Shown piece after piece: positions 1-13,989 of a stretch of 64,000 nt of DNA; within the stretch, counting starts at the first letter, position 1; each line of letters starts with the position of its first letter. The notes under the pieces are model-generated. The model had not been told where the DNA came from. It did not search any database and was given only the letters and a program-made list of their open reading frames with translations. The DNA is taken from contig OX381708.1 of assembly GCA_947462335.1 (NCBI GenBank), positions 43,899,377 to 43,963,376 of the forward strand. Reading direction: 5' to 3'. This stretch comes from Harmothoe impar (Eukaryota; Annelida; Polychaeta; Phyllodocida; Polynoidae). The position numbers and the translations under genes were made by a program.

Positions 1-830
1 ATATGTTGATTTTAAAACATCAAAATGTACCTAAAGTCGGGCACCTTACACAAGAAATGATCCTAGAGTCGGACACTTTGTCCTTCCACTGATTTGGTAG
101 CTTTCTTTGGCTGTACTTGCAATATGGGTGTGTATGTGTTAGGGAGGAGGATTCACGGGTTGGAGAGAGGTGGGAAAATCCGCATATAAGTATGTTATTT
201 AAGGAACGTTCACTCACATATATACCTGTACAATTATACGGTCTACAATTATATATTTGATATCTTTTACACTTTTAGACAGGCAATGTCTTTTTTTTCT
301 GTTTAAATCATGATGGAACTTTGGAAGGAGCAAAAGCCCCTGTTATTCTCCGCTTTGATGCCTGACAAGCCCATATGACATGAACTGTTACTATAGCATA
401 TAGCGTCTGAATCTGGGTGTCCGACTTTAGGTGCAATTTGATGTTACTGTAAAGTCCCCTGTTACAAAGGATTGTAGGTAATGTATATATATATTTATTG
501 ACGTGAACCTTTGCAAAAGATACATACATTGCCAATATTATTCTTAGGAATGATGTAACTATAACAGGAAAGCCATAACAGGCACACTATGGAAACCAAT
601 TTTCCGATTTCCTCTTTAATTTTATGTTGAGAATATTGCAAAAACACCCTATGTTCAAGCCTTAATAGAACTATGTAGGCAGTAAGTCACAGGTGGTCTG
701 CTGTATTCATTAGAAGAAAGAATACCAGAATTTTCATTTTTAGGTCGCATGATATGTGAATTGTCCATATTATTTATGTAATTGAAAGCCAATGATGTCC
801 GACTCAAGGTGTCTGTCCGACTCAGGGTTC
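1..830. repeat. Paired TGTCCGACT motifs in inverted arrangement
   Basis: No gene is visible. A 13-nt motif occurs twice in one orientation at 31-43 (CTAAAGTCGGGCA) and 63-75 (CTAGAGTCGGACA). It recurs in the opposite orientation at 418-430, 796-808 and 814-826 (TGTCCGACTCAGG). The pair at each outer end resembles the doubled termini of a non-autonomous element, but no target-site duplication could be assigned and the left edge may lie outside the window. The rest is AT-rich unique-looking sequence. Confidence 0.45.
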
Positions 831-3800
831 CTTTACCCTATGCTAGTTACAAATGATTACCACATTACTTACGGTTTACAGATCTACTCTATGCTGTTGG
901 TACCCATACCATATTTTCATTATGATCGTGGATATGCCAATTCATCGTACACTATAGTATGACCTGACTTCAAAGGAGAAGGTTATTGACTACGAATCAT
1001 TATCTATTATATACATGGTCAGATACTATAATTTCCATCATCGCAATTATACATAACATCGTCTGGCCAATCGTTCGATTTTTCAATAATATTTCTGATG
1101 GTCAAGCATGCATGGTGTTGGATTCTTTGTGCAACATAAATTATTATACTGCAGGGTGGTCCCTTTCAAGTGACAACACTGACCTAAGGCAGCACACACA
1201 TATTGCTTGTTACGTGAATATCAAGGTCATCACATTACTGGAGAAACCTCGGAGAAATAAAGAAGAGCTTTAGTACATACGTACAGAGGGGGTACAGAGG
1301 CAGGTATGACCGAACCACATAGAGTGAGTGCTCACTCAGGGAACGTTCAACAATTACGTCACTGACTTTTTGGACCATTTACAAAACCTCCACCCCTCGT
1401 CTTTTCACTGTTTTTTAACAGTGCTTGTGACTCAAGCCCTTTTCTATTTTCTACCCTTCTAGTCCTTGTATCGATTGATACGCCCTACCCATTCAGTTGA
1501 CATAGCAGGAAGGCTACAGCAAGGGAAGGCTCTATGTAAGATGGAAGTTGAACTGATATATGGCCTATGTGGTCTGCATCCTTGATGCCGTATGATGATT
1601 AGGATGAACGGTTTATTCGTGGATAAGGACGTGTACCTCTTCTAGCGCTTCTGTTATTTTCTATTGGGTATATTCATGGTTCTATTTCTAATTAACATGT
1701 TCCTCTGAATTCTATTTACGATTTGAGAAATATTGAAAGGTAACATTTCACTGGATAGCATACATGATACGTGAACATGATATACCCTTCACTCTAGGAG
1801 CGTCTAATTGATGATGTCACATAATCATGACAGATCACAACAGGAAAATAGGCTATATAGCCCTGGACCACGTATGTGTGTTATTCATTGTAAACACAGA
1901 GAAAGCAGGAAGGCATGCGTGCAGCTTGAAGATGAATGGAACACAAACAAATGTCATTTTTACCAAAAGTAATACTTGATAGAATATGTATACTGTTAGC
2001 ATGCAGTTAGTGCACAATTACATTGCCCCGCACTTGTACACATGCTTTGTGCATCTATTTACAGCTTTATACAGGTATGTTAGCACTTATCCACTCGTGG
2101 TTATTCATACAGGCTTTACATATAAAACATCAAAACATAAATCTACCTCAACTAATGTGGGTTGAAGAAAACACCTCAGTCTACCACTGTACACTTTAGA
2201 ATGACGTCGGTTTTGAAAAGAGTATATAAAAAAATACGAATGGAAAAAATGTTATGTGTCATCTTCAGAAACAGTTTTACCTTCGTTGGACAAGAATAAA
2301 TCAGTTTTCCATTACACAACTATCTAGCAACAGACGGTGGCCTTGGCTCTTAGATACAGGTATTGACCCATATGTGTGTATATCTTTTTTTCTAAGACAA
2401 ATAGCAATAGTTTGTTATCTCCACAATGGTACAGAGAGGGCTAAAATTGACAATAAAATGTGGTTCTCTGTATACGTTTCTTCTGTAGGCCTATACGTTT
2501 CTTTTCTTATCTCACAAGTGTATAAATGCTTCATGACGGTTCTTGCATACTTCCATTGTAAAGTGTGTACTTTGAAGTAGTCCAATCACAGCCACAATAC
2601 AACTTGTCCACTGGGTATAAGTGGATTTCCCATGGCCCCCATTTTAGGTATCTGCCTGGGATGTTCAGATTTTCTCTGAGACTCCCTTCTTAAGTAGTTT
2701 AAAAAGATGAATTAAAAAGGAGGTTCAGAACTGGTTGGACGTGACTGGCCTGCCTGCTTTCAGTGACACGTTCCTGATTGTGCACTCTGCAACTGATGCT
2801 ATTAACACATAAAAAGAAACTTTGTAGCCAACAAGCAGACCCACCCATCAGCATCTGATTGTATTAGTTGTGCAAGTCCTGCTGTGGTTATATGTAATGC
2901 ACAATGAAGGAGACACTGTGAGCTATCAATGGAGATGATGTCTAGAGAATATAAACAGTAAAATGGGTCTGCAGGGGTATAGGCCAGTTCTTTGAGGACT
3001 CGATATGTTGCCAAGGAGATTTCACATTGTGCAGAGGGGCCTACCTATAATTAATTTATCCCAAGCCAACGCTGGTGATTCACGAAGCAATTGGACCCCT
3101 CATAATGACAACTAGTATGGCCAGATAGAAGAAAATACATATTTCACATTGTCCAAGGATAAAATGAGAAGGGGGCTGGTAATTAAAACACAGTCCGTTT
3201 TAGCTGCATATTGACCATACAGATCGTTGTGGCTGGAAATATAAGGATAAGTGCCAGGTGTGTATACGGACAGCGGTACAAGATGGTACGTTACTGCTCT
3301 TCCATATCAATGAACCTTAGTCTGTGTGATACCCCCGAGCAGTATACATAGAGTTGTTGCAATTGGATACTTCTGCCCTGCAGTAGGTCTGTATAGTAGA
3401 CTTCCTGTGCAGATAACTCTAAGTAATTGGGTCTTTAGTTGGCTGGTGGGCCAGATAGTTTTCAATTACTAGCCCTGACAAGTATATCTATTGGTCAAAC
3501 AATATGTGTATGCATTATATCTAATGTGCCGTATCAGTATAGGAACTACATCTGCCAGAACGGATACTATGCATCAATACAGGCATTAAGTATGTCACTC
3601 TGGGTGCAAATTATTGCACTTCATCTATTCCAAAGTATTATGGTATTTTAAGCTTGAATATGACTTATATAAAAGATAACTATTTCGATGTAAACCTTTC
3701 AGGAAACACATCACCACATTCTTTTTCTATTATAGCTGACACTTGGCGCAAAGTGATGACAATGTAGGCTTATATTATCCCATTACAGTTATAAGTGAGA

Positions 3801-3939
3801 ATTAATTTGCTGAATTCATCTAACCACATGGAAGTCTAAATTTCTTTTGGATAACAACAGGGGAATGACAAAAGAGTCATAACCATGAGAAAATCATTAC
3901 TGTCATCGGAAAATGTGCCCTATGCTTTTACGTTCTCTT
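831..3939. other. Gene-free AT-rich stretch
   Basis: Reading frames are short (95 to 108 codons at most) and show no recognisable domain. I see no RNA gene, clear repeat or strong promoter here. It could be intergenic or intronic sequence of a large gene. Confidence 0.5.
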
Positions 3940-5945
3940 TGTGATCAGGGTTTATATGGGCTGTTGAGATTCTCTCTACTAGAAGTTTTAGATATGTAGC
4001 AGTTGCTCTCACCTGCAGAGCCACATCCAACAAATAATATAAAATGCCATCAATTGCTCAACGAAAGATATGTAAAAGAAAGAAGTACACTCCTCCCCCT
4101 ATGGCAATTTTTTCACAACTTGAACCTGCAATGAATTTTGATTTCTCTGTCCATATACAGTAGACTGACTGGTGGCAGCAGTTACGTTTACTCTGTGTCT
4201 GGTGTGTTTGGTATTGGGTTGTGTATACAAACTCTCCCGAGGCTTCAAGAGTCATTGTATGAGTTGCTCTCGGATCTGAACGGTCCTACAGTCCTTCCTA
4301 CATGAGTAGGCATATGTGTAGAGCTGCCACTGTGCAGCAGTACATTGGTATATAGCTGTACAATATGGATAAGAATGAATGCTTATATTGTTTTTGTACA
4401 TGGTATAGAGCACAAATCTCCCCTAATGTGTATATCTCACGGTATCCTCTTCATGGAGCAGGAAGCTTTTAAACATATGAGTGGGTACTTATTACCTGTT
4501 AAACAAATGGAACCCTCACTTGGCTGGACATCAATTATTTGCTTTTTTTCTCATAAGCAAACAGGACTGAGTCAAATGAATTGTTATCGAGCAATAACAG
4601 AACAACAAAGTACTCTGTCAATATAGCATTGAGTATGAGTTGAAGATAAACAGTAATTGCATAGGCTACAGTACTTCCTGATATTGCTATAGAGTCTATA
4701 ATTGACGACCTTATTCTATGCATCTCGACTTAACTGTCAGAGACACAGTCTCCGTTATATTGCTCTCTACACAGTTATTATGAGGGGGGGGGGGGTACCA
4801 GTATATGGTTTCATATGACCTTCTGACATGGAATAAACAGAGACGTGATAATCTGAGCAAATAAGGCTTTTGTGCAAGATAAGGTTACAATGTCTTGTGA
4901 TGTAGGATTGTAGGATTACTTTATTAATGCATGTAGTTAATGTGACTTTATCTTAGGAAACAAGTGTCACAAATTGCAACAGGGCTCTGATCGTCAGATA
5001 AGTCTCAGTCCAAGTGAATCCAGTGGATGCATATATACTCTGCAACTATCGATGACCATCCAGTGATCAGCAAGCATCTCAAGAATGATGATTCAGGTGT
5101 CTCTCAGGTCCAGGGATAAATAGGCCTCAGATATCTTTCTCACTCCCCGCCTAGGATGGAACCCTGGATTAAACTCATGGGGCTCACCGCAGGTCTTTAT
5201 AGAAAAGAGTCCGTGGCACCAAAAAAGGGACAAAACTAGGTTTGCTCTTTTTGATTTCACAGCATGATCCCTTCCTTTGGCACTAGTAGGTGTATCATCT
5301 TCATGTAAAAACGCTTTTTAGCTGAGACTGTAGTTTAAGGGGAGGTTAATGTCATGTTTCTCTTGAGAAATGTTGGTAATTGTGAAACATGTAAAGACCC
5401 TAGAAACATTTCTGAAAAGTTGTATTTTTTGTTGACTTTGATTTAAATTACCAACTATTCCAGTTAAAGAAGGACCAATGTGAGCCTTCCCACAAACTGA
5501 GGTCGAAATATTCCAAAACTGTCTAAAATCAGGATTCTGGGGAAGGTTTGATGAATGTATGTGTAGCTGTACACCAGAAATTTTTTTGTGCCAATTTGAG
5601 TTGTTTCTACATGTTATTTGACATAGAAAATAAGCCTAATTTGATATACCCTTTCTTGGTGGCACGGACTTTTATTGCATGGAGCTTAGCCATGGAGTTA
5701 TTCACATCCTTTTCAATATTATTCAGGAAATGTGGTCGGTCCCAAAACAAAACCCTTTCGAATTCTATATGGGAGATATCTCACATCTGACAACATGTCA
5801 TGTTGAATTGCCTTCTACCTTTCAAATAGGATGGAGACCATGCAGGAACATGAGCTGGGACACCAATTTACCTACTCGGCATTGCCAACAGCCAGTCAAG
5901 TTGATGCAGAAATCCGAGTGGATTCCGAGGTACTTTCTTGGTAAA
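3940..5945. repeat. Segmental duplication 1, left copy
   Basis: This block matches 6105-8360 in the same order and orientation. Shared landmarks run from GATCAGGGTTT (about 3951 and 6115), through AAAATGCCATCAAT (4040 and 6260), TGGAACCCTCACTTGGCTG (4508 and 6680) and CATAAGCAAACAGGAC (4552 and 6727), to GGTCCCAAAAC followed by a GATATCTCACATCT-like stretch (5737 and 8137). The copies have diverged by many substitutions and short indels, so the duplication is old. No frame is conserved between them well enough to argue for coding. A 12-nt poly(G) tract lies near 4783. Confidence 0.75.
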
Positions 5946-6104
5946 GAAATACATGTGTAGACATGTTTTATGGAGTCCAAGCATCAGTATTCAACTTATG
6001 TCATGATAACCTATACCTATACCAGTTAACAGTATGCTTGTACAAATTATACCCTATTTCTATGTGTCTTTATATATCCTATTTTTATATATTCTATCTC
6101 TATG

Positions 6105-8360
6105 ATCAGGGTTTGTATTGACTTACGAGGAGTGACCGGGCGAAACAGGTTAGCTTATGTTTCAGTTTCAGTGCCGTAAACTATTCCCCGTATCTATAGA
6201 CTTTTTGACAGGCAGGACTTTGTTATCGCCCAAGGACAGCATTGCCATATATACCCAACATAAAATGCCATCAATGGTTTAAAATACATTAAGAAAAAAG
6301 TTTATCCCTTCTCCCCACGTAGATGAACACACATTTACATTTCTTTGCCCTGCCATGAACGATGGCCATGAGTTAAATTTACTCTGATGTGTGTGGTATT
6401 GGGCTGTGTATATAAACTCACCAGGGTTTTAAGAGTCATTTTGTATGAGCTGCTCACAGATCTAAACCATTGTCACTCCTACACAAGCAGACCTGTATAT
6501 AGAGCTTCTCCTGTGCATAGATTGGATTGTAGGGGCTTGTATAACAGTGGTTTATATTTTATACATAAGTCAGAATCTCCTATAATGTTTATAATCATCT
6601 CATGATATCCTCTTCCCTGTGATGTTTTTGTGCAGTAAGCTTTAATGGAGAGAGATTGGGGACTTATTACTTGTTATCCAAATGGAACCCTCACTTGGCT
6701 GAACATTAATTATTTGCTCTTTTTCCATAAGCAAACAGGACAGAGGCAAATGGATTGTCATAGTGTAACAGACCAAAAACAAAGTGCCCTGTCAATATGA
6801 CATTGAGCATAAGTGGAAGATAAACAATAATTCCAAAGGCGGCAGTCCTTTTACTAAAACTATGTCTATTATACATGCATCTCAAATTACTTGTAGGGAG
6901 TTATTATGGGAGTGGGTACACAATTGTTATGTCATCTTCTAATGTATGAACTGAAGAGGGAAATCATATGCTGCGAAAATCATTGTGATTATGAACGAAG
7001 GGTGACTATATTAACATCTGAAATTATGACTTTATCTTGACCCCTCTTTGACTCTTTGCCTGTGTACATGTGTGTGAGTGGAGAAGATGCATTTTACTGG
7101 AGTGGGCTGACATGTTTACCACGTCCCAAATGAGAAAGGACCCTGATACAGGTGTGAGGCTACACAGATCTTGTCAGGAGAGAACCCAGGAGAGAACCCA
7201 ATCCATTACTCTTTCTTGTTCAAAGGCCCTATTTCTCAGGGAAGGATACATTGCACTTGCTGATGATTTCTTTATTTGAATGTATACAGATGGTGGAGGT
7301 TGGTACAACTAATAAGAGTAATCCATTTAACACTATACATATAGGACCTATACTGTAGTTATCAGGGGAGATGGTGTGAGACTAACGGGCACCATGTACA
7401 AACAGCATGGATTGCAACAGGATCAAATTTCAAGGAACTAGTGTATCTATAGTTTGAATCCAACTAGCTTAGCTAATATGAATACATCCCACATCCAGGC
7501 CTGTAACCAGAGCCTAGCATGATACAGAAAATCTTATTTCATCTTTCATCAGATACTATGGTGATGTACAATTACACCATTAGTTTATGTCCCCATGGAG
7601 TGAGCCCTTTTCCGACCCAGGTTAATATCCGGCCTGGCAAAGGTCTACTGGGTTTGTTCTATAATCCCGGCCCGGGGACACTAATCCAACCCCAGTCTAT
7701 AGATATACCCATTCAATGGCTACTATATAAGGCAGCCAGCGAGTGGTCACTGGCAGTTCCTGTCCGGGTTCTCCTGGGAACTCGCCTACCAGATTCTGGT
7801 TCAGGGTATACAAGACCTACTGCAAGACCTAGCTTAAAGACTTGCTCAAATGTTTTCATAAGAATACACTTCTGTGGCCATGACCAATTGTGCTTGTCAT
7901 GCTCTCTGAGTGCATAAAAGACAGCCTTCTCTAAATCAGCTGTTCTTGGGTTTAATGGTAGCTGAAATTTGTACGAATATAGTGTTACCACAGTACTATA
8001 GATTCTTAGCTCGAAAGTGAATTATTTTTTTGGTCTTAGCTATTTTGGGAAATTTGATTGTAATATACAAAACTAAGTCATTAGCATGGAGCCAAAACGT
8101 TGAGCATTTCAAATATTATTGATAGACATATTGTTGGTCCCAAAACGGAAACCTGAGAAATTTCATATGTGATATATCTCACATCTAATAACAAACAATT
8201 GGCAGATTGTCTTCTTCCTTCCAAATATAGCTGAGTGAACTGCTGACTCATCTGTCTTCAAAAAGGTTGTAGAATTACCCCAGCATGTTAACAGCAGGTG
8301 AGCTGTGACTGGTCTTCTCGTCTTCAACCCAAAATATCTGGATGTATTCTCAACGAAACG
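6105..8360. repeat. Segmental duplication 1, right copy
   Basis: This is the downstream copy of 3940-5945, about 2.2 kb away, forming a direct tandem pair. Between about 7030 and 8020 the correspondence is weak, so this copy either gained sequence or has drifted there. The longest frame, 132 codons at 7519-7917, has no known domain and no counterpart in the left copy, so I do not call it a gene. Confidence 0.75.
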
Positions 8361-11300
8361 AAGCTTATGCACTATTGATGTGCAAAATCTAGGCTTTCAC
8401 GAAGGGTAACATTGCGACCTGTCGTGTTTATTGTGTCCTGTTATACACTGTTAACCAAGACGAGAGACTTTTAATGCATTTCTGCGAAGCCGTGGAGTGT
8501 AAGTTTACTTTGCATACGGATAAAGTACTAAAATCTGTGCCTGTGACTAATGGTAGTATCCCATCAGAAGGGTTGTCTCTCAGTCGGTTCAGGTGGGCTA
8601 CACGTGTGGTCCTATGTCTACCTCCTGAACTGTGAGTCAGCTGTACCTCCGACCTGCATCCTGATGGGACATGCGCCGCCCTATCCCCACCCTCACCCCC
8701 GCCCACATTGCCCCCCACATTAGATCTCTTAGCTCTCTGCATTCCCCTCAGGAAAACATCCGTGTGAAATATTGATGTAGGACAAAGCATCCGACTGTAG
8801 TTGGGCAAATGAGATTACTCACAGGTGTCCGAAGGCCTCATTCGATATTATATTAAGGAGTATTTTTTTTATAAACTTTAAAGGTGGATTTAACGCGCAT
8901 CTAAAGATAATTTCTATGAAGATTGCTCTCTATATATAGTGCTAGGCTGGACTAAAGTTTTTTTTTATAAATGACTGTCGAAGGTAGAACCAATCTCTCA
9001 CATTTGCAGCTGCTTAGGTTAATGTTTTCCTGGAATTTCAGGACTGTTCTAAAAGTGACAGAGATAATGCCATGACCTAGTTCCAGATTAGACCTCTCAA
9101 CCACCTCCATGAGCCAACATCACATTGAAAGTATTGTACAACTTCTAAATGCATCAACACTGCTAACTGTAATTAGCAGGTGCGCAAGTATTCCTCATAC
9201 AGATCCCTGGATTTAAAACTATATTAGATGCTATGGGATGACATATTACATGGTGCTATGAATCAGAGTATGGAGTACGATGAAGATATAACCAATTTGC
9301 TTCAGCCGACATAATACCAGGGAACTAATTAATATTTCAACAATTAGTCCCTGTACCAGGGCTGGTTGGGCAGTGAGTCCTTTGGGTATTGTATTATTTA
9401 TACCATCTGTACCCCCAAGCTGAGAGATGCTACAGCGGTCTGAACCATCTACCTGCATACATTCAAGGGGTTGTTATTGATTCCCATCATACTCCATGTG
9501 TGTTGACATAGATAAGTGTGTACTCCACACCATTATCGTTTACTGACAACGATGGTCCATGTGATATTAAGTACATACATGTGCAAAACGCCTATCATCG
9601 ATACCTGGCACTACTGGATTAGCAAAAGATTAGAGATTGCTGCAAAAAGTGGCCAACTTTAGACCTACCTCAGACTTTTTACGTCTTGTGAATTAGAACA
9701 TGATTAAGATTATCTAGGCGTAGAACATGTTATGTTACCCGCCCCCCCCCCTACCTAGGGTCAGAGCTAAGCTGTTCTTCACATCTTAAAAAATCTCCTG
9801 GATAACAACATGTATACTTTCCGTATACACTGGCATCCACTTGGCCTGCAGAATTGATAAGGGATTTTCAGTAGATACACTTCCACCATAGTAAAACCTA
9901 AGTGAGGTTGATTAGGTTGGGTCAATGGTCATTAAATGCATGAGGGGTGAAAGAGGTATACATTATTTTTATAATTATCTGGCAATGAATTTCTGATTTT
10001 AGACATAGGCCTAATCAGTCATCACAATTTCTCAATGATATTTTATTCTTCTGATTGATTTAAAACCCAGCCATTGAGCAAATTGCACCTGTGGGCAACC
10101 TGACTTGGCCATAGTACTGCACACACGTATACTGGGTAGCATCGATATGAAGAGAAATTGAGATACGTACCGGGTAAATTGTACTATTCAAATAAATGTC
10201 AACGCAATTTAAAATGCTACGTACCTGAAGCTTGACATTTATCACTATTATAAACTTGCATAGTTCCAATTACCAAAGTGCACGCTGTCATTATTGAAAC
10301 ATGTTTTGCTAGAGCTGTTATTTCGCGGTTATTTCCTTGATTGCAGGAAATATCTTTAGTCAGTAGCCTTATTCAAAGCATATATGGCGGAGCAGTAAAT
10401 GCTCTTGAAAGTGATATCCTATCAGGTATTGGCACACAGCCTTGCAGGCATAGTATACAAAAACTCACAGATTTTACATTACCATATTGTGTGTATCACG
10501 GTATATATTCCAACGGTTTAACATATCAGATTCCTGCGATATGCAAACTGCCCATATAAACTATCATTCCTCGTACAGTACTTGCGTGATGTATGAATCA
10601 ATAGATAAAATATGGTGTACATCATTGGGAGTATGATGGCCTTGATGGGAAGGTTTGTACCCCTCGAGCCAGCTGATCGGCAGCCGCCCAGCATAACGAA
10701 CCTCCATGTGGGACTCACCTGTGAAAAGTCCATCAGACCGCCAGGGATGAATACCTGACGATCAATGACTATAACCATTCCCCGCTAAATCTCCTAAATC
10801 AAAGCTCTATACTTCACTGCCTCCACACATAAAACGATTAGACTCCCGAGTACCCCAACTACGGCTTGCGTGCATTTAGGCTGTATTCCCGCCACTGTGA
10901 TTTAAACATCCTAGACACGAAGCTGCAACAATTGGCCCTGGTGGCCGAGGTCTGGCGGGGACACAAAGGTGAGTCTGATGACAGCTGCTGGGGATCCCAA
11001 CACTAAAACATAGGTCTGCGAACACGCCCAACACCCATACCTCAGGGAAAGATATTGAATATGCTTTGTGACATATCATTGCCTACCTGCAGTATTGAAC
11101 TGTGCCTCCGGGTCCCTGATGCTATATGAGTTGCTCCGAGTTGCTCAGGTATTATGTGAGTCTGCAACAGGTGCTCCCTGCCTCACCGCAGTGTGCCCTG
11201 GTCGGGAGCAGTTGGTGATATGGTACTCACTTTCACTCAGCTGCCAAGTGCATGGACGGAGCCGGTCAGAGCCCCACCAGCCGCGCCTGCTGCTGCTGAG

Positions 11301-12536
11301 GCGGCAGAGGGCATGCAGTGGGGCTTCGTGGGTGGCAGGATAGTAATAGCCGCCCACTCCCTGCTCTGTTAACCCGTCCCGTGCCCTCCTGACAGCTGAC
11401 AGGTCGGCAGACTGGCAGACAGACACCAGTCCATGTGGGCTTCACAGAATAAACTGTACATGCATGCAATTTGCATGCATTGGCGTTCTAGTAAGGACCC
11501 TAAAATCACCCTGTGATAGCCTGCTTTTTTTGGGGGGGGGGGGGGGGCGAGCGCGAGGGTTGGCGATTTCAAATTCATGAACATCATTTCACAAGGTGCC
11601 CTTCTGTATGTATATGTCATATGAATTCATATTGACCAAATATGTGAAAAGGTGCTATTTCAGATCCCTTTTATTGATTGGGAAACATTGGATCTAACGT
11701 TCAATCGAATACAGGTTTATAAACCCATGTAGCCTTGACCCATATATCGATGTTCTTGAATTGGAAATCGTTGAAGTTGAAGCCAACCCTCCCTTCTCCC
11801 CCAAACGACCCACACAGGAAAATTGGCAGATCCCTGGCAATAGCCTAGCTCTATCTACGAATCTTTAGGGTAGATACATCAGCTGTGGATGCATACTATT
11901 ATCGAGGGTGACGCTTTCATAGTGTGGAGCTCTGTGAATATGTGATATTATCACATGTGAATGGTGGTCATACCATTGTTAAATAGGGTACATGTAGTAT
12001 CCATATAGGAGCTTACCTATAGAACTTGTGCTATACAATGCCAACTTGTGCTGCACGAAAGTGTTATTCCCTATTGAGATATATAGTCCTGACGGATTTA
12101 TAGGAATCGGTATTTGACTAATGGCACAGTCAGTGTCAGAATCTAGGGGCAATTTTATATTGACAGTTTTCTTTTTAGATAAACTAAGATTAAGTAAATG
12201 ATATAATACAGTCTATAAAAAAACCTTTTCACCATGCAGGACATTCGGTCCTGCAGATCTTTTTCTTTGCAGGCCCGGCTCAATTTCTGCAGGCCCGGAT
12301 ATTGGAGTGCAATGTTGCTATTTAAAAATGAAATAAGATTGAACGTGTGATTAACATCACAGATGACTCAGGGTCAGGGTGATAAAGTGATTGAAATGAC
12401 GGACTAAACAACTGAATCCGTAAATATTATTTCAGGAACAATGAATTATTTGTCAATTCTGAGAGCAGGAATGTATTCCTGGGTCAAAACAACCCTCAAA
12501 TCATATGTCACACTAGTATGTGATCATATTTCAGCT
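8361..12536. other. Gene-free stretch with a GC-rich patch at 11.06-11.42 kb
   Basis: Mostly AT-rich sequence with no domain-bearing frame. A C-tract lies near 9741 and a long G-tract near 11530. The segment 11060-11420 is clearly richer in GC and CpG than its surroundings and is open in several frames for 67-93 codons. That could be an exon or a promoter island, but no start, splice or domain signal settles it. Confidence 0.4.
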
Positions 12537-12770
12537 GAGCAGGTGTGTGTGGGTGAGCTGGTGGGTGTGGGCGAGCTGGTGGGTGTGGGTGGGACGGTGG
12601 GTGTGGGCGAGCCGGTGTGTGTGGGCGAGCATGTGCGTCTGGGCATCCAGGTGGCTGTCGGCGTCAGCGCCTGGTGGCGTGTAACCCCCGTTTTACGTCT
12701 CGGCCGAAAAGCGAGTCGATCGGAGCGACAGCAGCGACACCATCTTCGGTTCTGTTTCGCCCTGTCAGCC
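12537..12770 (+). repeat. 18-bp repeat block plus conserved tail, copy 1
   Basis: An 18-bp motif (GGTGGGTGTGGGCGAGCT and variants) repeats about five times. It leads into a GC-rich tail holding GCGAGTCGATCGGAGCG and CAGCAGCGACACCATCTTC. The same array-plus-tail structure is at 52720-52905, so this is a dispersed repeat rather than a gene. The 120-codon frame through it (repeating VGVGEL) follows from an 18-bp period that contains no stop codons. Confidence 0.65.
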
Positions 12771-13989
12771 GGCCGCGGGGCGGCGTGTGTAACAGATGAT
12801 TAACTCCCCCAGTCAATTACCACTGCCTATATATATCTAGCAGGGGGGGGGGGGGTACTCACATTTCCATATAGTCTTTGTAACGACATGTGCATTGTCA
12901 GTGCAAAGTGAATCAGGGTTATCACTGTTACAGAAATAATAGCAAGTAACCTCCCCTGTAAATTACCTCTAGTACTTAAGTGTTTGATAGATGTCTGAAA
13001 AAAAGCGTCTCGCCTACCCCTCCCATAGAGATAGCATTGGTTGTCACGAAATATCCAAATTTGGGGTTATCGGTTATCTTCGCGCTCCCATAGAGCTCTA
13101 TGCTGAAGCAAATTACCACCAATTACGGCCTAATATTATTTTTCGTTTTTTGGGGGGTTATAGTAGGAATTTGTGAAAAACAAATACACCATCAGATAGA
13201 TATTGTGGAAAGTGATTTATTGAGACCATGCAAGATGCAAGGAGTGAAATATTGACCAAATGGGTGCAATTTCATTTTTTCAAGGAAAAAAGGTGTCCAG
13301 AATCGTCTCACTTGACTCAGGGTGGACCCTGAGTCAATAAAGTAAATGTTTGTAATGATAATAATAGTTACTATTATTTTGACCATTTTAATATGTAAAG
13401 TACTGAAGAACATTGCAGAAAATATTGACACTTTCTGTTTTATGCTGTAGAAACCTTATTAATGGTCCGATTTACAAGCCGTAAAAAATGGCATATAGGC
13501 AGGAATCTCTGGGATACAGCAAGCTATTTGGGCCTGCAGTAGCCCTTTTTCTGCCGGACCGGCAGACTTTTTGCCGGCTATAGCCGGTGGCCGGCAGGTT
13601 TTCGTATAGACTTTATGATATATTTGTAAAGGTTAACCTACAATGAACGTACATGACATGTCATGACTCCATGGGAGGATCGCATAACTAATGTGAAATG
13701 TTGTCAATAAAACTATTAAAAAAATACAAGGACCTGAGAATATTTACAATTAACATGACAGACTGACTGGTACCCTCATAGGCACTCTAACATTGTTAAT
13801 ATTACATAACTCAGGTCCGAGGAGTTTAACTGAATATTTATATATAGTAAAACGTTTTTTGCAATCAGAAAACATACTGAACTAAAGAGCCAACACACAC
13901 CAAACACAATGTTAGCAACAAATACGCTCAAATGACATAATTCTTTAATTGTCACGAGAAAAAATGATTCCATTTTACAACGATATGCA
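12771..13989. other. Repeat-derived gene-free stretch
   Basis: There is a 13-nt G-tract near 12843. The part at 13255-13350 (ATCGTCTCAC, then a CCCTGAGTCAATAA-like palindrome) resembles 45765-45945. The part at 13458-13520 (CCGTAAAAAATGGCAT) resembles 61925-61975. These are dispersed repeat remnants. GC-rich palindromic CCGGC motifs lie at 13552-13600. No coding frame is supported. Confidence 0.5.

Noticed and set aside
7519..7917. 132-codon plus-strand frame
   Set aside because: Lies in one copy of an old duplication and is not kept in the other.
12441..12803. 120-codon frame rich in VGVGEL repeats
   Set aside because: Artefact of an 18-bp minisatellite; the related block at 52.7 kb has a different frame context.
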